DNA from: Pirellulales bacterium
GTDB lineage: Bacteria > Planctomycetota > Planctomycetia > Pirellulales > UBA1268
Reading direction: 5' to 3'
NCBI GenBank assembly: GCA_018401745.1
Contig: JAGYJY010000010.1
Coordinates: 1-64,000 of the forward strand
Length of the DNA stretch: 64,000 bases
The notes below the pieces were generated by a model, which was given only the letters and a program-made list of their open reading frames with translations, ran no database searches and was not told the DNA's origin. Below, in pieces: positions 34,300-42,372 of the stretch (position 1 is its first letter; each line of letters opens with the position of its first letter). A program made the position numbers and the translations under genes.

Positions 34300-35205
34300 C
34301 TACCGGATGACCGAGCCGCCGTCGGCCGGATCTCGGGCCACACCAGCCGCTGCTTCGGCTGACGGATGAGCATAGCCCTCCAACGACACGATCGACGACT
34401 CGCCGACGCGGGCTGACGCGTCGGCAATCTTTCGGCGATCTTCAGCAAGCAGCCTCGAATGGGTGCGGTGCTCACTGCGAAGCACCTTCTCACCAACACC
34501 CCCAGGCAGCCCACCCACCAACGGCAGGTCGCCGGCAAGGGTCAGCGTCACGTTGCTGGGAATCGCAGCCTCTTGGGCAAGGCGGCGGTTGATCGCCATT
34601 CTGGGATAGGGCGGCAGTCCGCCTGGGTTTACGAGCGCTTTAATCAGCAGCGAGACATCCGCAAACCGCTGGTAGCTCTCCGCTGCCTTGGGGCTGGCTG
34701 CCTTCTCATATCGCACGACATAGCGAACCTTGGGGCCCGTGAGCACGACCGCGGAGTCGTCTTTTTTGTCGTCGTGTTCATGGTGGATGCCTTCCTCGAC
34801 ACTGCTGCTTGCTGCCCAACGGATGACCGGATCGTCGGCGCCGCGGGCCCAGCTGGCGAGCGACACCCGCAGCCGGTCGAGCTTGAGTTTGTCGAGCTCC
34901 ACCTTCACGTTCCGTCGTGGATCAACCAGCACGGTCCGCTCCCGCAGCGGGTCGTGGAGCACGATCTCGGCGAGTTGCAGCTGGCCGTCGGCGTCTGGCA
35001 GCTCCAGGAAATCCCAGACGATATCGTTGGTGAAGAGGGCCAGGCTGCGGCCAATCGGCTGCTCCTGGCCATCACGAAAGACGCAGCTCTCCACCCGCAT
35101 TTCCCAGCTTGCCTCGGCCGCCACACTGACCGGGTTCAACGCACACGCGACGGTGGCGGTGGACACCAACAGGAGCGACAGCAAGTGGGAAAACCTTCGC
35201 CACAT
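34300..35205 (-). CDS. Exported protein of unknown function
   Basis: A 301-residue protein with a signal peptide (MWRRFSHLLSLLLVSTATVACAL, cleavage near VAAEA). The mature part is soluble, with FTNDIVWDFLELPDADGQ, EIVLHDPLRERTVLVDPRR and a His/Asp/Lys-rich segment EEGIHHEHDDKKDD that might bind metal. No family was recognised. The ATG at 35205 is the start that gives a clean signal peptide. It probably forms an operon with the downstream single-pass membrane protein. Confidence 0.75.
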   Translation of the reverse strand: MWRRFSHLLSLLLVSTATVACALNPVSVAAEASWEMRVESCVFRDGQEQPIGRSLALFTNDIVWDFLELPDADGQLQLAEIVLHDPLRERTVLVDPRRNVKVELDKLKLDRLRVSLASWARGADDPVIRWAASSSVEEGIHHEHDDKKDDSAVVLTGPKVRYVVRYEKAASPKAAESYQRFADVSLLIKALVNPGGLPPYPRMAINRRLAQEAAIPSNVTLTLAGDLPLVGGLPGGVGEKVLRSEHRTHSRLLAEDRRKIADASARVGESSIVSLEGYAHPSAEAAAGVARDPADGGSVIR

Positions 35206-35322
35206 AGCAGGCGACTCCGTGGCCGAGAGGTCTGAAACCGGGAGCTCTGGCACAACGCTTGCCGTGCCGCAGGCTGGCTTGTAGCACACCCACAACGATG
35301 GCCGTAGGCCAGTTCGAGTGCC

Positions 35323-36219
35323 TCAGGGCGACAGCCGGCGGCGAGAGCGGCTCCGCTTCCAGCTCGCAGCGGCGCAACAGCCTGCCGCGATCGTGAGCAG
35401 CACCCACGCTTCGGGCTCAGGGGCCAGCACGTTGGCATAGCCGACCGAGCTGACCGTCAGCGCGGCGGCGTTTCCAGCAGAGCTGCTTCCGTTGAACATG
35501 AACGAATCGATCGCAATGCCATCAGGAAGCCCCGCCTTGGCAAGGCCGCTGGCTATCTGCACGCCGTCCACAAACAGATCCCAGCTGCCCGGAGCGACGG
35601 TCTGCCCAGCATGATCGACCGCGACCGCGGTGTTGTTGGCATGGATCTTCAGACGGTAGGTGGTGTCTTGAGCCATCGTGGGGACGCCCGTCGTCAGCCA
35701 GCTCCCGCTTGAGGAAAGGCGAGTTGTCGCCAGCGAGCCGGCCGTGCCAAAGTCCCACCGCAGGCCTGCGAACACCTCCTCGTTCGAATAGCTGTTGTTG
35801 TCACTGAATCGGCTGCCGTTGCCGACGAGCAGATACCACGAGCCGCTCTCACCACCGTGGAACGTCAGCTCCGCATCCAGGGTGAACAGCCCCGTGCCGG
35901 CGAAGTCGTAGATCGAAAACTTGTTGACTGAGGTGGTTGTCGAGGCCGTGCCCACGAGCGATGAAAGACCTGAGCCAGGATTGACCAGGGCAAACTGTCC
36001 GCCACCGGTGCCGATGCGAACCCGAGCGGTGCCGCCATCGGCAGCAGGGGCAGGAAGAAACGACGTGCTCACACCGGCGGTGAACGAGCCTGTCCCACTG
36101 CCAAAGTCGTAGTTCCAGACAGTGCCCGCAGGAAGCGGGCGACTGAAAACCATCAGTTGCACCAGAACACAAAAGCCAAGCGCGGTGGGCGCGCACCGCC
36201 AGACAGAACGCATTCGCAT
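35323..36219 (-). CDS. PEP-CTERM exported protein
   Basis: A 298-residue protein with a signal peptide, a beta-rich Ser/Gly/Thr body resembling a concanavalin-like surface domain (FTLDAELTFHGGESGSWYLL), and a C-terminal PEP-CTERM tripartite tail: APEPEAWVLLT, a hydrophobic helix, then KRSRSRRR. Such tails are sorted by exosortase (EpsH-like), usually in exopolysaccharide-producing bacteria; no exosortase gene is in the window. GGGAGG is a good ribosome binding site upstream of the ATG at 36219. Confidence 0.85.
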   Translation of the reverse strand: MRMRSVWRCAPTALGFCVLVQLMVFSRPLPAGTVWNYDFGSGTGSFTAGVSTSFLPAPAADGGTARVRIGTGGGQFALVNPGSGLSSLVGTASTTTSVNKFSIYDFAGTGLFTLDAELTFHGGESGSWYLLVGNGSRFSDNNSYSNEEVFAGLRWDFGTAGSLATTRLSSSGSWLTTGVPTMAQDTTYRLKIHANNTAVAVDHAGQTVAPGSWDLFVDGVQIASGLAKAGLPDGIAIDSFMFNGSSSAGNAAALTVSSVGYANVLAPEPEAWVLLTIAAGCCAAASWKRSRSRRRLSP

Positions 36220-36463
36220 GAGCAGACCTCCCTCGGAGCGTCACGAAGGGTGTGAGGATGGATCCCCGCAATCGCGGATGTCGCTGGCGGTGAAACCGCC
36301 GCACGTCCATGTCGTCGACGGGCGTATTGAAGAGAGGCCTCTGCCCCTCGCCCGGGGCTGCCGCCCCCTCACCAGCCGACGCAACTCTTGCAAGGTAGCA
36401 GTGGCCTCATGCTGCCTCAACGATTCGGTCGCAGGCTCGCTGATGCCAGCCTTGCTGGGCTTT
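36220..36463 (-). other. Leader of the PEP-CTERM gene with two hairpins
   Basis: No gene is seen in these 244 bases. On the minus strand, GGCGGT-TTC-ACCGCC and ATCCGCG-ATTG-CGGGGAT can form stem-loops shortly upstream of the PEP-CTERM start. They may be a sialidase-gene terminator or a leader control element; no known riboswitch core was recognised. Confidence 0.4.
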
Positions 36464-37663
36464 TCACTCAGGCAGAGACTTACCGTCGAGCAGCCAGGCC
36501 AGATTAAACGAGGCTACCTGCACCGCTGCATGGCTTCCCTTGGGGCCGCCTTCAAAGATCACAAAGATGCGACCCTCACTCGGCGTGCCGCTGCGGCCCA
36601 CACCGAGATTCGAGTAGGCACTCGGCCCGTCGGAGATGAGCCGCTTCACCGGCCAGGATGCCCCTCCATCGAAGCTGGCCCAGACGGTGATCTTCTCGCG
36701 ACCACCAGCGATGGAGGCACCTGTCTGCGCCGGCATGGCGCCTGCGTCGGTGTCGGAGTTGCTGAAGAGCAGGATGTCGCGACCGGCGATCGGCAGCCGC
36801 AGCATGCCGCCCATCAGGCCATACGACGTGCCGCGAGGACCGTCGGGGAGTTCCGCGCTTCGGCGAGCCTCGATCCAGAGCGTGCCGCCGTCGTAGCTCG
36901 TGGCAAAGAAGCGATTGCCACGGCTCATGTGTTCGCGGGAGTTGTAGAGCAGCGTGCCATCAGACCGCTCGGCAATCGCCGCTTCGCCAGTGCCAAGAAC
37001 CGGGAAGGGATTGCTTGTCTGCCAGGTCTTGCCGTGGTCATCGCTGGTGATCGCCGTCGAGTAGTGGTAGGGCCGCCAGGCAACATCGTTGGAGTTTTCC
37101 GGCCCCATGATGCGGGCCGGGCTCACGAGGCGGCCGCGATGCTCGCCAAAGGCCAGCGTGATCCCACACTGCATCGCCCCGGCACCCTCAATCCCCGGCA
37201 CGAGCCCGAGCTGATCCGGCAGCACGGTGATGTCCTCACGAACCCAGCTCGCCCCTGAGTCGCCGCTGCGGTAGAGCCACTTCTCCTGAGGGCAGACGTA
37301 AAGCAGGTCGCCGGTCGTCTCGTCGACCATCGCATTGCCGCCATTGGCCTTGCCCGTATCACCGCTGGCGTCGATCGCCATCGGCTCATCCCAGGTCGTG
37401 CCGCCGTCATGGCTGCGGCGAACCTCACCGCCCCCCGGTGAACGAAACGCGAGCACTGTGCCATCCGGTGCCGTCAGCACGCCCCCCCAGCCACCCCGCT
37501 GCTTCCAGAGCTGCTGCATCGGCACAAACACCGGCTCACCGAGAAACTCCTCGAGCGTGGCAGACACGGCAAAGCCCAGCGGCTCGCCGCCACGCGCAGC
37601 CTCCGCCACCCAGACCGCCACACCCACAAGGCCAACCACCCACAACTGCACCCACGCCCTCAT
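36464..37663 (-). CDS. Exo-alpha-sialidase-like BNR-repeat protein
   Basis: A 399-residue secreted protein with a six-bladed propeller. It has a signal peptide (MRAWVQLWVVGLVGVAVWV, cleavage near ARG) and several Asp-box (SxDxGxTW) repeats: SHDGGTTWDE, SGDSGASWVR, SDDHGKTWQT, SYDGGTLW and SFDGGASWPV. Neuraminidase-family proteins cleave terminal sialic acid from glycans, but many planctomycete members have other or no catalysis; the FRIP arginine and Tyr/Glu pair were not securely placed. GGAGGCGATGAG precedes the ATG at 37663. Confidence 0.85.
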   Translation of the reverse strand: MRAWVQLWVVGLVGVAVWVAEAARGGEPLGFAVSATLEEFLGEPVFVPMQQLWKQRGGWGGVLTAPDGTVLAFRSPGGGEVRRSHDGGTTWDEPMAIDASGDTGKANGGNAMVDETTGDLLYVCPQEKWLYRSGDSGASWVREDITVLPDQLGLVPGIEGAGAMQCGITLAFGEHRGRLVSPARIMGPENSNDVAWRPYHYSTAITSDDHGKTWQTSNPFPVLGTGEAAIAERSDGTLLYNSREHMSRGNRFFATSYDGGTLWIEARRSAELPDGPRGTSYGLMGGMLRLPIAGRDILLFSNSDTDAGAMPAQTGASIAGGREKITVWASFDGGASWPVKRLISDGPSAYSNLGVGRSGTPSEGRIFVIFEGGPKGSHAAVQVASFNLAWLLDGKSLPE

Positions 37664-37739
37664 CTCATCGCCTCCCCACACACTCGCATTCGTCACACCC
37701 ACAAACAGCCCGCCAGCCTACCCTCGCCACCAAGACGCT

Positions 37740-38400
37740 ACACCATCCCCCGCCTCGCCCCGGCCGCAGACCGCCGCTTCCTGCGGCGGACAGGCCGTCT
37801 CGCTTCACGCCTGCGAAGCCATCCTGACCTTCGCAGGCTAGAGCGACCGCGGACGAAACGGGACGGGGCCTCGGGCCGCGAAGCGAATACACACGCAAGC
37901 GGGACGGGTCCTCGGGCCGCAAAGCGAATACACACGCAAGCGGGACGGGTCCTCGGGCCGCAAAGCGGCCTCGGCTATGCCGAGGTGCCTCCGGCACCCG
38001 AAGACCCGTCCCGTTCAATCCGCCTGCGGCACCCGAAGACCCGTCCCGCTTGCACGTCGGCCCTCGTCCCCACCCCCGGCCGCAGACCGACGCCGAAGGC
38101 GGCGGACAGGCCGGCCTTAAACCCGTAAGCGAGGGGTGAGCCCGGGGCTGACCCTCCGGCGTATAGGAGCGAGCGACGCCCGGAGGGCCAAAGCGAAGCG
38201 GATATCCGAGCGAGCGAGGGCCTGGAGGGCCCGCAGTGAGCGTCCGGGGGGGCAGCCCCGGGCTCACCCCGAGCGGCCCACCAAAGCGAAGCGGATATCC
38301 GAGCGAGCGAGGGCCTGGAGGGCCCGCAGTGAGCGTCCGGAGGGGCAGCCCCGGGCTCACCCCGAGCGACCCACCCCGAACCTGGTAGAACCTCGCAGAC
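37740..38400. repeat. Modular repeat block B3
   Basis: This is a 660-bp gene-free block between divergent sialidase and creatininase genes. It contains a short A-like unit (37762-37795), the inverted repeat CCTGCGAA...TTCGCAGG (37810-37838), two tandem 41-bp half copies of module C (37859-37899 and 37900-37940), the full C3 palindrome, a further right half (38021-38053), module A (38078-38134) and a diverged module D (38133-38375) holding two ~100-bp tandem units with AAGCGAAGCGGATATCCGAG. Confidence 0.88.
37941..38013. repeat. 73-bp cloverleaf palindrome, copy C3
   Basis: Same outer arms as C1. The inner hairpins are GGCCGC-AAA-GCGGCC, CTCGGC-TAT-GCCGAG and GTGCC-TCC-GGCAC. It follows two half copies of its left arm. 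Confidence 0.9.
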
Positions 38401-38417
38401 CCCTCAGGAGCTCCCTT

Positions 38418-39191
38418 ATGCCAGCCCCTCGACCGCACGTCCTCCACGAGGCCACCTACCGACAGCTGCTCGAACATCGGCCCAACGTCGCCGTGCTGCC
38501 GTGGGGAGCGACGGAGGCCCACGGCTGGCATCTGCCCCACGGCACCGATGTCATCGAGGCGATGGCGATTGCCGAAGCGGCGGTCGAGCGGGCGGTGGCG
38601 AAGGGGAGCAAAGCGATCCTGCTGCCGGCGATTCCCTTCGGCAACAATGCCCAGCAGCAGGACCAGGTGGCCACGATCCACTTCTCCACGACGACCGCGC
38701 TGGCGATCCTGCGGGATGTGACGGAAAGCCTCGTCCGTCAGGGCATCGACCGGCTGGTGCTCCTCAATGGCCACGGCGGCAATGCCTTCGCTCCGCTGGT
38801 CCGCGACGTGATGCTTGAGACCGGGGCCACGATTGTTGTCGTCAACTTCTGGCAGCTCTGCCCCGAGGTGCTGCGGGCGACGTTTCATGACCCCGGCGAC
38901 CATGCGGGCGAGCTCGAGACGTCGCTGGTGCTGCACCTGCACGGCGAGCTGGTGGAGATGGAGCAAGCCGGCGACGGCCGCACCGTTCCGTTTGCGATTG
39001 AGGCGATTTCGCAGCCAGGGGTCTGGACACCACGGCCGTGGTCGCAGACGCATCCCGACACCGGCTGCGGAGACCCTCGCCAGGCGACGCGGGAGAAAGG
39101 AAAGGCTTTTTTCGACGCGGCCAGCGATGCGGTGGCCACGATGCTGGTGGCGTTTTCGCAGGCCAGCAAGGGGCAGACACCCTACGTCTGA
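38418..39191 (+). CDS. Creatininase-family protein
   Basis: A 257-residue metal-dependent amidohydrolase of the creatininase/MftE type. Metal ligands are visible in GATEAHGWHLPHGTD (Glu33, His35, Asp44 pattern) and later NGHGGNAFAPL, with the Glu of HAGELETSLVL. Family members hydrolyse creatinine, formamide or peptide substrates; which applies is not readable. CAGGAG lies seven bases before the ATG at 38418, and the upstream frame runs through repeats. Residues LPAIPFGNNAQQQDQVATIH fit the active-site loop. Confidence 0.92.
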   Translation: MPAPRPHVLHEATYRQLLEHRPNVAVLPWGATEAHGWHLPHGTDVIEAMAIAEAAVERAVAKGSKAILLPAIPFGNNAQQQDQVATIHFSTTTALAILRDVTESLVRQGIDRLVLLNGHGGNAFAPLVRDVMLETGATIVVVNFWQLCPEVLRATFHDPGDHAGELETSLVLHLHGELVEMEQAGDGRTVPFAIEAISQPGVWTPRPWSQTHPDTGCGDPRQATREKGKAFFDAASDAVATMLVAFSQASKGQTPYV

Positions 39192-39358
39192 TTGTTTCTG
39201 CAAGGGGCTGCTCAAGCCCTCAACGACCTCCGGTCGCGCAAACCCTGCGGCCTGTTCTGGATGTCGTGCAGAAATCGCGTGCGCTGCGCCGATCGATAAC
39301 ACCGGATAGGTCAAGGAAAACGGTTCTACGGAAGCGAACACCCAAGCGGGGGCGTCCT

Positions 39359-40342
39359 ATGCGTCGCATCTTCTTCAGACAGACGTTCTTGTGCCTGGCT
39401 CTGCTCAGCACGCTCCAGATCGCAGGATCCGCGGCCCGGGCCGACTGGCACGAGGCCTACCAGACGCCGAACGGTGCTGAGCAGCGTGCGGCCCCCGCCC
39501 CAACGGCGCTCGATCCGACGATCGCCGCTGCCCTTGATGAGAATCTCGAGCTGCTCGGACGGGGTGACGGCCAGGAGCCCAGCCTCGTCGCAGAAACCGA
39601 GGCCAAGGCCGCCAGTCCTGTCCTTCTGGCCAGCTTCCTCGAGAGCGTGGCCTCCTCGTTCAACACGTCGCGGTGTGATTCGGTCGGCTGCGACAGCGTC
39701 AGCTGCAGCTCAACAGGCCGCCGCTCCGGGGGCCTGCTGCCGCCGTGGCGGCCGTATGTTGGCGGCATCGTCGGGGCAACCTTCGCCACGCTCGACGACG
39801 ACAATCCACAGACACCCGCGATCTCCAATGAGTCGGTCTTCACCGCGGGCGGCACGATTGGCGTCGCCTTCGATCGCCCGATGGGGGCTCTGCGGGTGGA
39901 GTTTGAAGGACGCGGCCGCGATCAGATCAGCACCACAGATTCGCAGCCTGGCCTCGGCAGCCTCACCCTGAGAGCCACCGACATCTGGTCGGCCACGATC
40001 AATGTCTGGCGCGACTACCAGCCGTATGAGTCACTCGGCTTCTACGCCGGCGGTGGCCTCGGCAGCGGCGGGTATCGATCAACCATTTCCGGCACTGGGC
40101 TGGCGTCGGTCTACACGGGCAACGATCCGGTCACCAACTTTGCCTGGCAGGCTGGCGGCGGTGTCTTCTACAACCTCACCGAGCGGGCGACGATCGACCT
40201 CGGCTACCGATTCTTTGCGATTGACGAATCGACCGCGGTGGCAGAGGTGTTTCAGCAGCCCTTCACCTATCGAGAGCGGTATTCGGCCAGCGAGCTGCTG
40301 CTGACTCTCCGGATCTACGAGCCGTTTCAGCGGTGGTGGTAG
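39359..40342 (+). CDS. Outer-membrane beta-barrel protein
   Basis: A 327-residue exported protein with a signal peptide (MRRIFFRQTFLCLALLST, cleavage near ARA), an Ala/Glu-rich N-terminal section, a cysteine cluster (RCDSVGCDSVSCSSTG) and a barrel of about eight strands resembling OmpA/OprF-like or acyloxyacyl hydrolase barrels: PYVGGIVGATFATLDD, FYAGGGLGSGGYRSTI, RATIDLGYRFFAID and LLLTLRIYEPFQRWW, which ends in an aromatic residue. GGGGGC precedes the ATG. The Cys cluster is unusual and could form surface disulfides. Confidence 0.82.
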   Translation: MRRIFFRQTFLCLALLSTLQIAGSAARADWHEAYQTPNGAEQRAAPAPTALDPTIAAALDENLELLGRGDGQEPSLVAETEAKAASPVLLASFLESVASSFNTSRCDSVGCDSVSCSSTGRRSGGLLPPWRPYVGGIVGATFATLDDDNPQTPAISNESVFTAGGTIGVAFDRPMGALRVEFEGRGRDQISTTDSQPGLGSLTLRATDIWSATINVWRDYQPYESLGFYAGGGLGSGGYRSTISGTGLASVYTGNDPVTNFAWQAGGGVFYNLTERATIDLGYRFFAIDESTAVAEVFQQPFTYRERYSASELLLTLRIYEPFQRWW

Positions 40343-40399
40343 GTCGCCCTGCTGCACGGGTTCCGTTTTGGGGGCCCGTGACGAGAGACTATCCTGCGA

Positions 40400-40442
40400 C
40401 TCGGGGAGATCCGCAGCCTGCGGCTCCCCGAGTTGTATTTTT
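40400..40442 (+). terminator. Intrinsic terminator-like hairpin before sodN
   Basis: The stem CTCGGGGAG (40400-40408) / CTCCCCGAG (40424-40432) encloses an inner stem CCGCA/TGCGG and is followed by TTGTATTTTT. It lies between the barrel gene and sodN and could end the former or attenuate the latter. Confidence 0.65.
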
Positions 40443-40469
40443 GCCACCGCACCGCAGGAGATACCTTTC

Positions 40470-40953
40470 ATGCTTCGAACCCTTTCCCGAGTGACCGCCC
40501 TTGCCATCGTTGTTGCCGGCTTTGCGGCTCCGTCGGTTGCCCTTGCTCACTGCCAAGTGCCCTGTGGAATCTACGGCGACCAGCTGCGGTTTGAGCAGCT
40601 GCTGGAAGATGCCAAGACGATTGCCAAGGCCCAGGCTCAGCTCAACGAGCTGCTCGCTGAAGGCCAGCCGACCGCGCAGTCGGTTAACCAAATGGCCCGC
40701 TGGGTGATGACGAAGGAAGAGCACGCCGGCCGCGTGCAGGACACGATGCAGGCCTACTTCCTCGCGCAGCGGATCAAAGCCGATTCCCCTCGCTACGTCG
40801 AGCAGCTCAAGGCGACCCACACGGTGATCACGTCGGCAATGAAGTGCAAGCAGTCGGCCGATGGCACAACCGCCAAGGCCGCTCGAAGAGGCCATCTTCG
40901 ATCTCTACCGGGCCTACGAGGGCAAAGAGCCTGAGTTTGAGTCGGCCAAGTAA
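40470..40953 (+). pseudogene. sodN: Nickel superoxide dismutase, frameshifted near its end
   Basis: A protein of about 160 residues. The signal peptide (MLRTLSRVTALAIVV..., ending VALA) is followed directly by HCQVPCGIY, the nickel-hook motif HCxxPCxxY in which His1, Cys2 and Cys6 ligate Ni. Cleavage after Ala26 would expose His27 as the required N-terminal residue, so signal peptidase could replace the SodX protease of other bacteria. Four-helix-bundle residues follow (MTKEEHAGRVQDTMQAYFLA). A surplus base near 40881 shifts the end; removing it yields LEEAIFDLYRAYEGKEPEF and a TAA at 40951. AGGAG lies nine bases before the ATG. Confidence 0.88.
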
Positions 40954-41036
40954 GCGAACGACCTCGCTCAGACAGGTCTCAGCTGCAGCTGCCACCCGAG
41001 CGTATCGCAGGCTCGGGTGGTGGCTTGCAGTTCTTC

Positions 41037-41447
41037 CTACTCGCTGTCGATGCCGCACTCCTGCAGGAGCTCAAACGGCACGACCTCGAGCGTCTTCTCG
41101 CTGGTGGCCTTGAGCACCACTGGCGGAGCGGCACCAGCTCGGTAGGCCTCCAGCCAACGGGCAGCGCAGAGACACCAGCGGTCGCCTTCGACAAGGCCAG
41201 GAAAGTTCCACTCTGGGTGGGGCGTGACCAGGTCGTTGCCAGCCTTCACCGTAAACTCAAGAAACTCAGGCGTCATGACCGCGCATACGCTGTGCACACC
41301 CACATCGTCAGGGCAGGTGCGGCAATGGCCGTCGCGGAAAAACCCTGTCAGCGGTGCCTTCGAACAGACCGCTAAAGGTCCACCGAGCACGTTGCGGACA
41401 GGTCCGCTGCCCTCTCGAGGTGTCGCCGTGTCGCCGAAGCTGATCAT
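41037..41447 (-). CDS. DUF2237 family protein
   Basis: A 136-residue protein matching DUF2237 throughout: NVLGGPLAVCSKAPLTGFFR, GHCRTCPDDVGVHSVCAVMT, PEWNFPGLVEGDRWCLCAAR and APPVVLKATSEKTLEVV. Conserved cysteines (several CxxC-like spacings) suggest metal or redox chemistry, but the family's function is not known. It faces sodN tail to tail and is divergent from the DUF429 gene with a 44-nt spacer. Confidence 0.92.
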   Translation of the reverse strand: MISFGDTATPREGSGPVRNVLGGPLAVCSKAPLTGFFRDGHCRTCPDDVGVHSVCAVMTPEFLEFTVKAGNDLVTPHPEWNFPGLVEGDRWCLCAARWLEAYRAGAAPPVVLKATSEKTLEVVPFELLQECGIDSE

Positions 41448-41491
41448 AACGATCGACTATAGCAAATACGCCACGACTGCACGGAGAGACG

Positions 41492-42352
41492 ATGCAACGT
41501 GAGCAGCAGATTCTTGGCGTCGACTTCTCCTCAGCCCCCACGGCCCGCAAGCCGATCACCGTGGCCGTCGGCCGGCTTCGAGCCACAGCTGGCCCAGCGA
41601 CCTACCAGCTTGAGGAGATCCGAGAACTCCCCAGCCTCGATGCGTTTGAGGCCTTCCTCGCCGAGCCTGGCGGCTGGCTTGGCGGCTTTGATCTCCCCTT
41701 CGGCCAGCCGCGAACGCTGATCGAGCACGAGGGCTGGCCGACCGACTGGGCTGCGTTTGTCCGCTTCTACTGCGGCCGACCGAAAGACGAACTTCGCGAG
41801 GTCTTCCGGCAATGGTGCAATGCGCGACCGCCGGGAGCGAAGTTTGCTTGGCGGAAGGCTGACAGGCCCGCCGGCTCAAGCCCGGCGATGCGGTGGACCA
41901 ACCCGCCGGTGGCCTGGATGATGCACGCGGGCATCGGCCGCATGCTCGACGCCGGGCTGGTGTTTCCTGCGCATCGGCATCCCTCAGCGAGCCCGCCCCG
42001 ACGCGTCTCGGCAAAGATCGCCCTGGAGGCCTACCCCGCGTTCACCGCGCGAGCTGTCTGCCGCAGCAGCTATAAGAGCGACACGCCAGCGGCCTGGACA
42101 ACCCAGCGGCAGGCCAATCGGGAGCAGATCCTCACCGGCCTCTGCCGCGGCACCGCGGGCCTGAGCGTTCGCCTCAAGGTCAACCGACGTACGGGGCAAC
42201 GGATCATCGAGGATGGCCGAGGCGACCTGCTCGATGCTGTGATCTGCAGTCTCCAGGCTGCCCGTGCGGCAACGCTGCGCGGCTACGGACTTCCTCGCAG
42301 CCTCGATCCCCTTGAGGGCTGGATCGCGTCGGTGCCGCCACCGGTCTTGTAG
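41492..42352 (+). CDS. DUF429 domain protein (predicted RNase H-fold nuclease)
   Basis: A 286-residue protein of the DUF429 family. The N-terminal ILGVDFSSAP carries the first conserved Asp, GGFDLPFGQPR the second and GRGDLLDAVICSLQAARAA the C-terminal acidic pair; this arrangement fits an RNase H-like active site predicted for the family. The substrate is unknown. The ATG at 41492 is well placed after GAGAG. It is convergent with the LRAT-like gene. Confidence 0.85.
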   Translation: MQREQQILGVDFSSAPTARKPITVAVGRLRATAGPATYQLEEIRELPSLDAFEAFLAEPGGWLGGFDLPFGQPRTLIEHEGWPTDWAAFVRFYCGRPKDELREVFRQWCNARPPGAKFAWRKADRPAGSSPAMRWTNPPVAWMMHAGIGRMLDAGLVFPAHRHPSASPPRRVSAKIALEAYPAFTARAVCRSSYKSDTPAAWTTQRQANREQILTGLCRGTAGLSVRLKVNRRTGQRIIEDGRGDLLDAVICSLQAARAATLRGYGLPRSLDPLEGWIASVPPPVL

Positions 42353-42372
42353 AGGGCCCGCACCCACAGCGA

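Noticed and set aside
38133..38375. Tandem units in block B3 as a CRISPR array
   Set aside because: Only two long units with no short unique spacers, and no cas genes nearby.
37665..39341. 558-codon minus-strand frame across repeat block B3 and the creatininase gene
   Set aside because: Half is repeat translation and half is antisense to a clear metalloenzyme gene.
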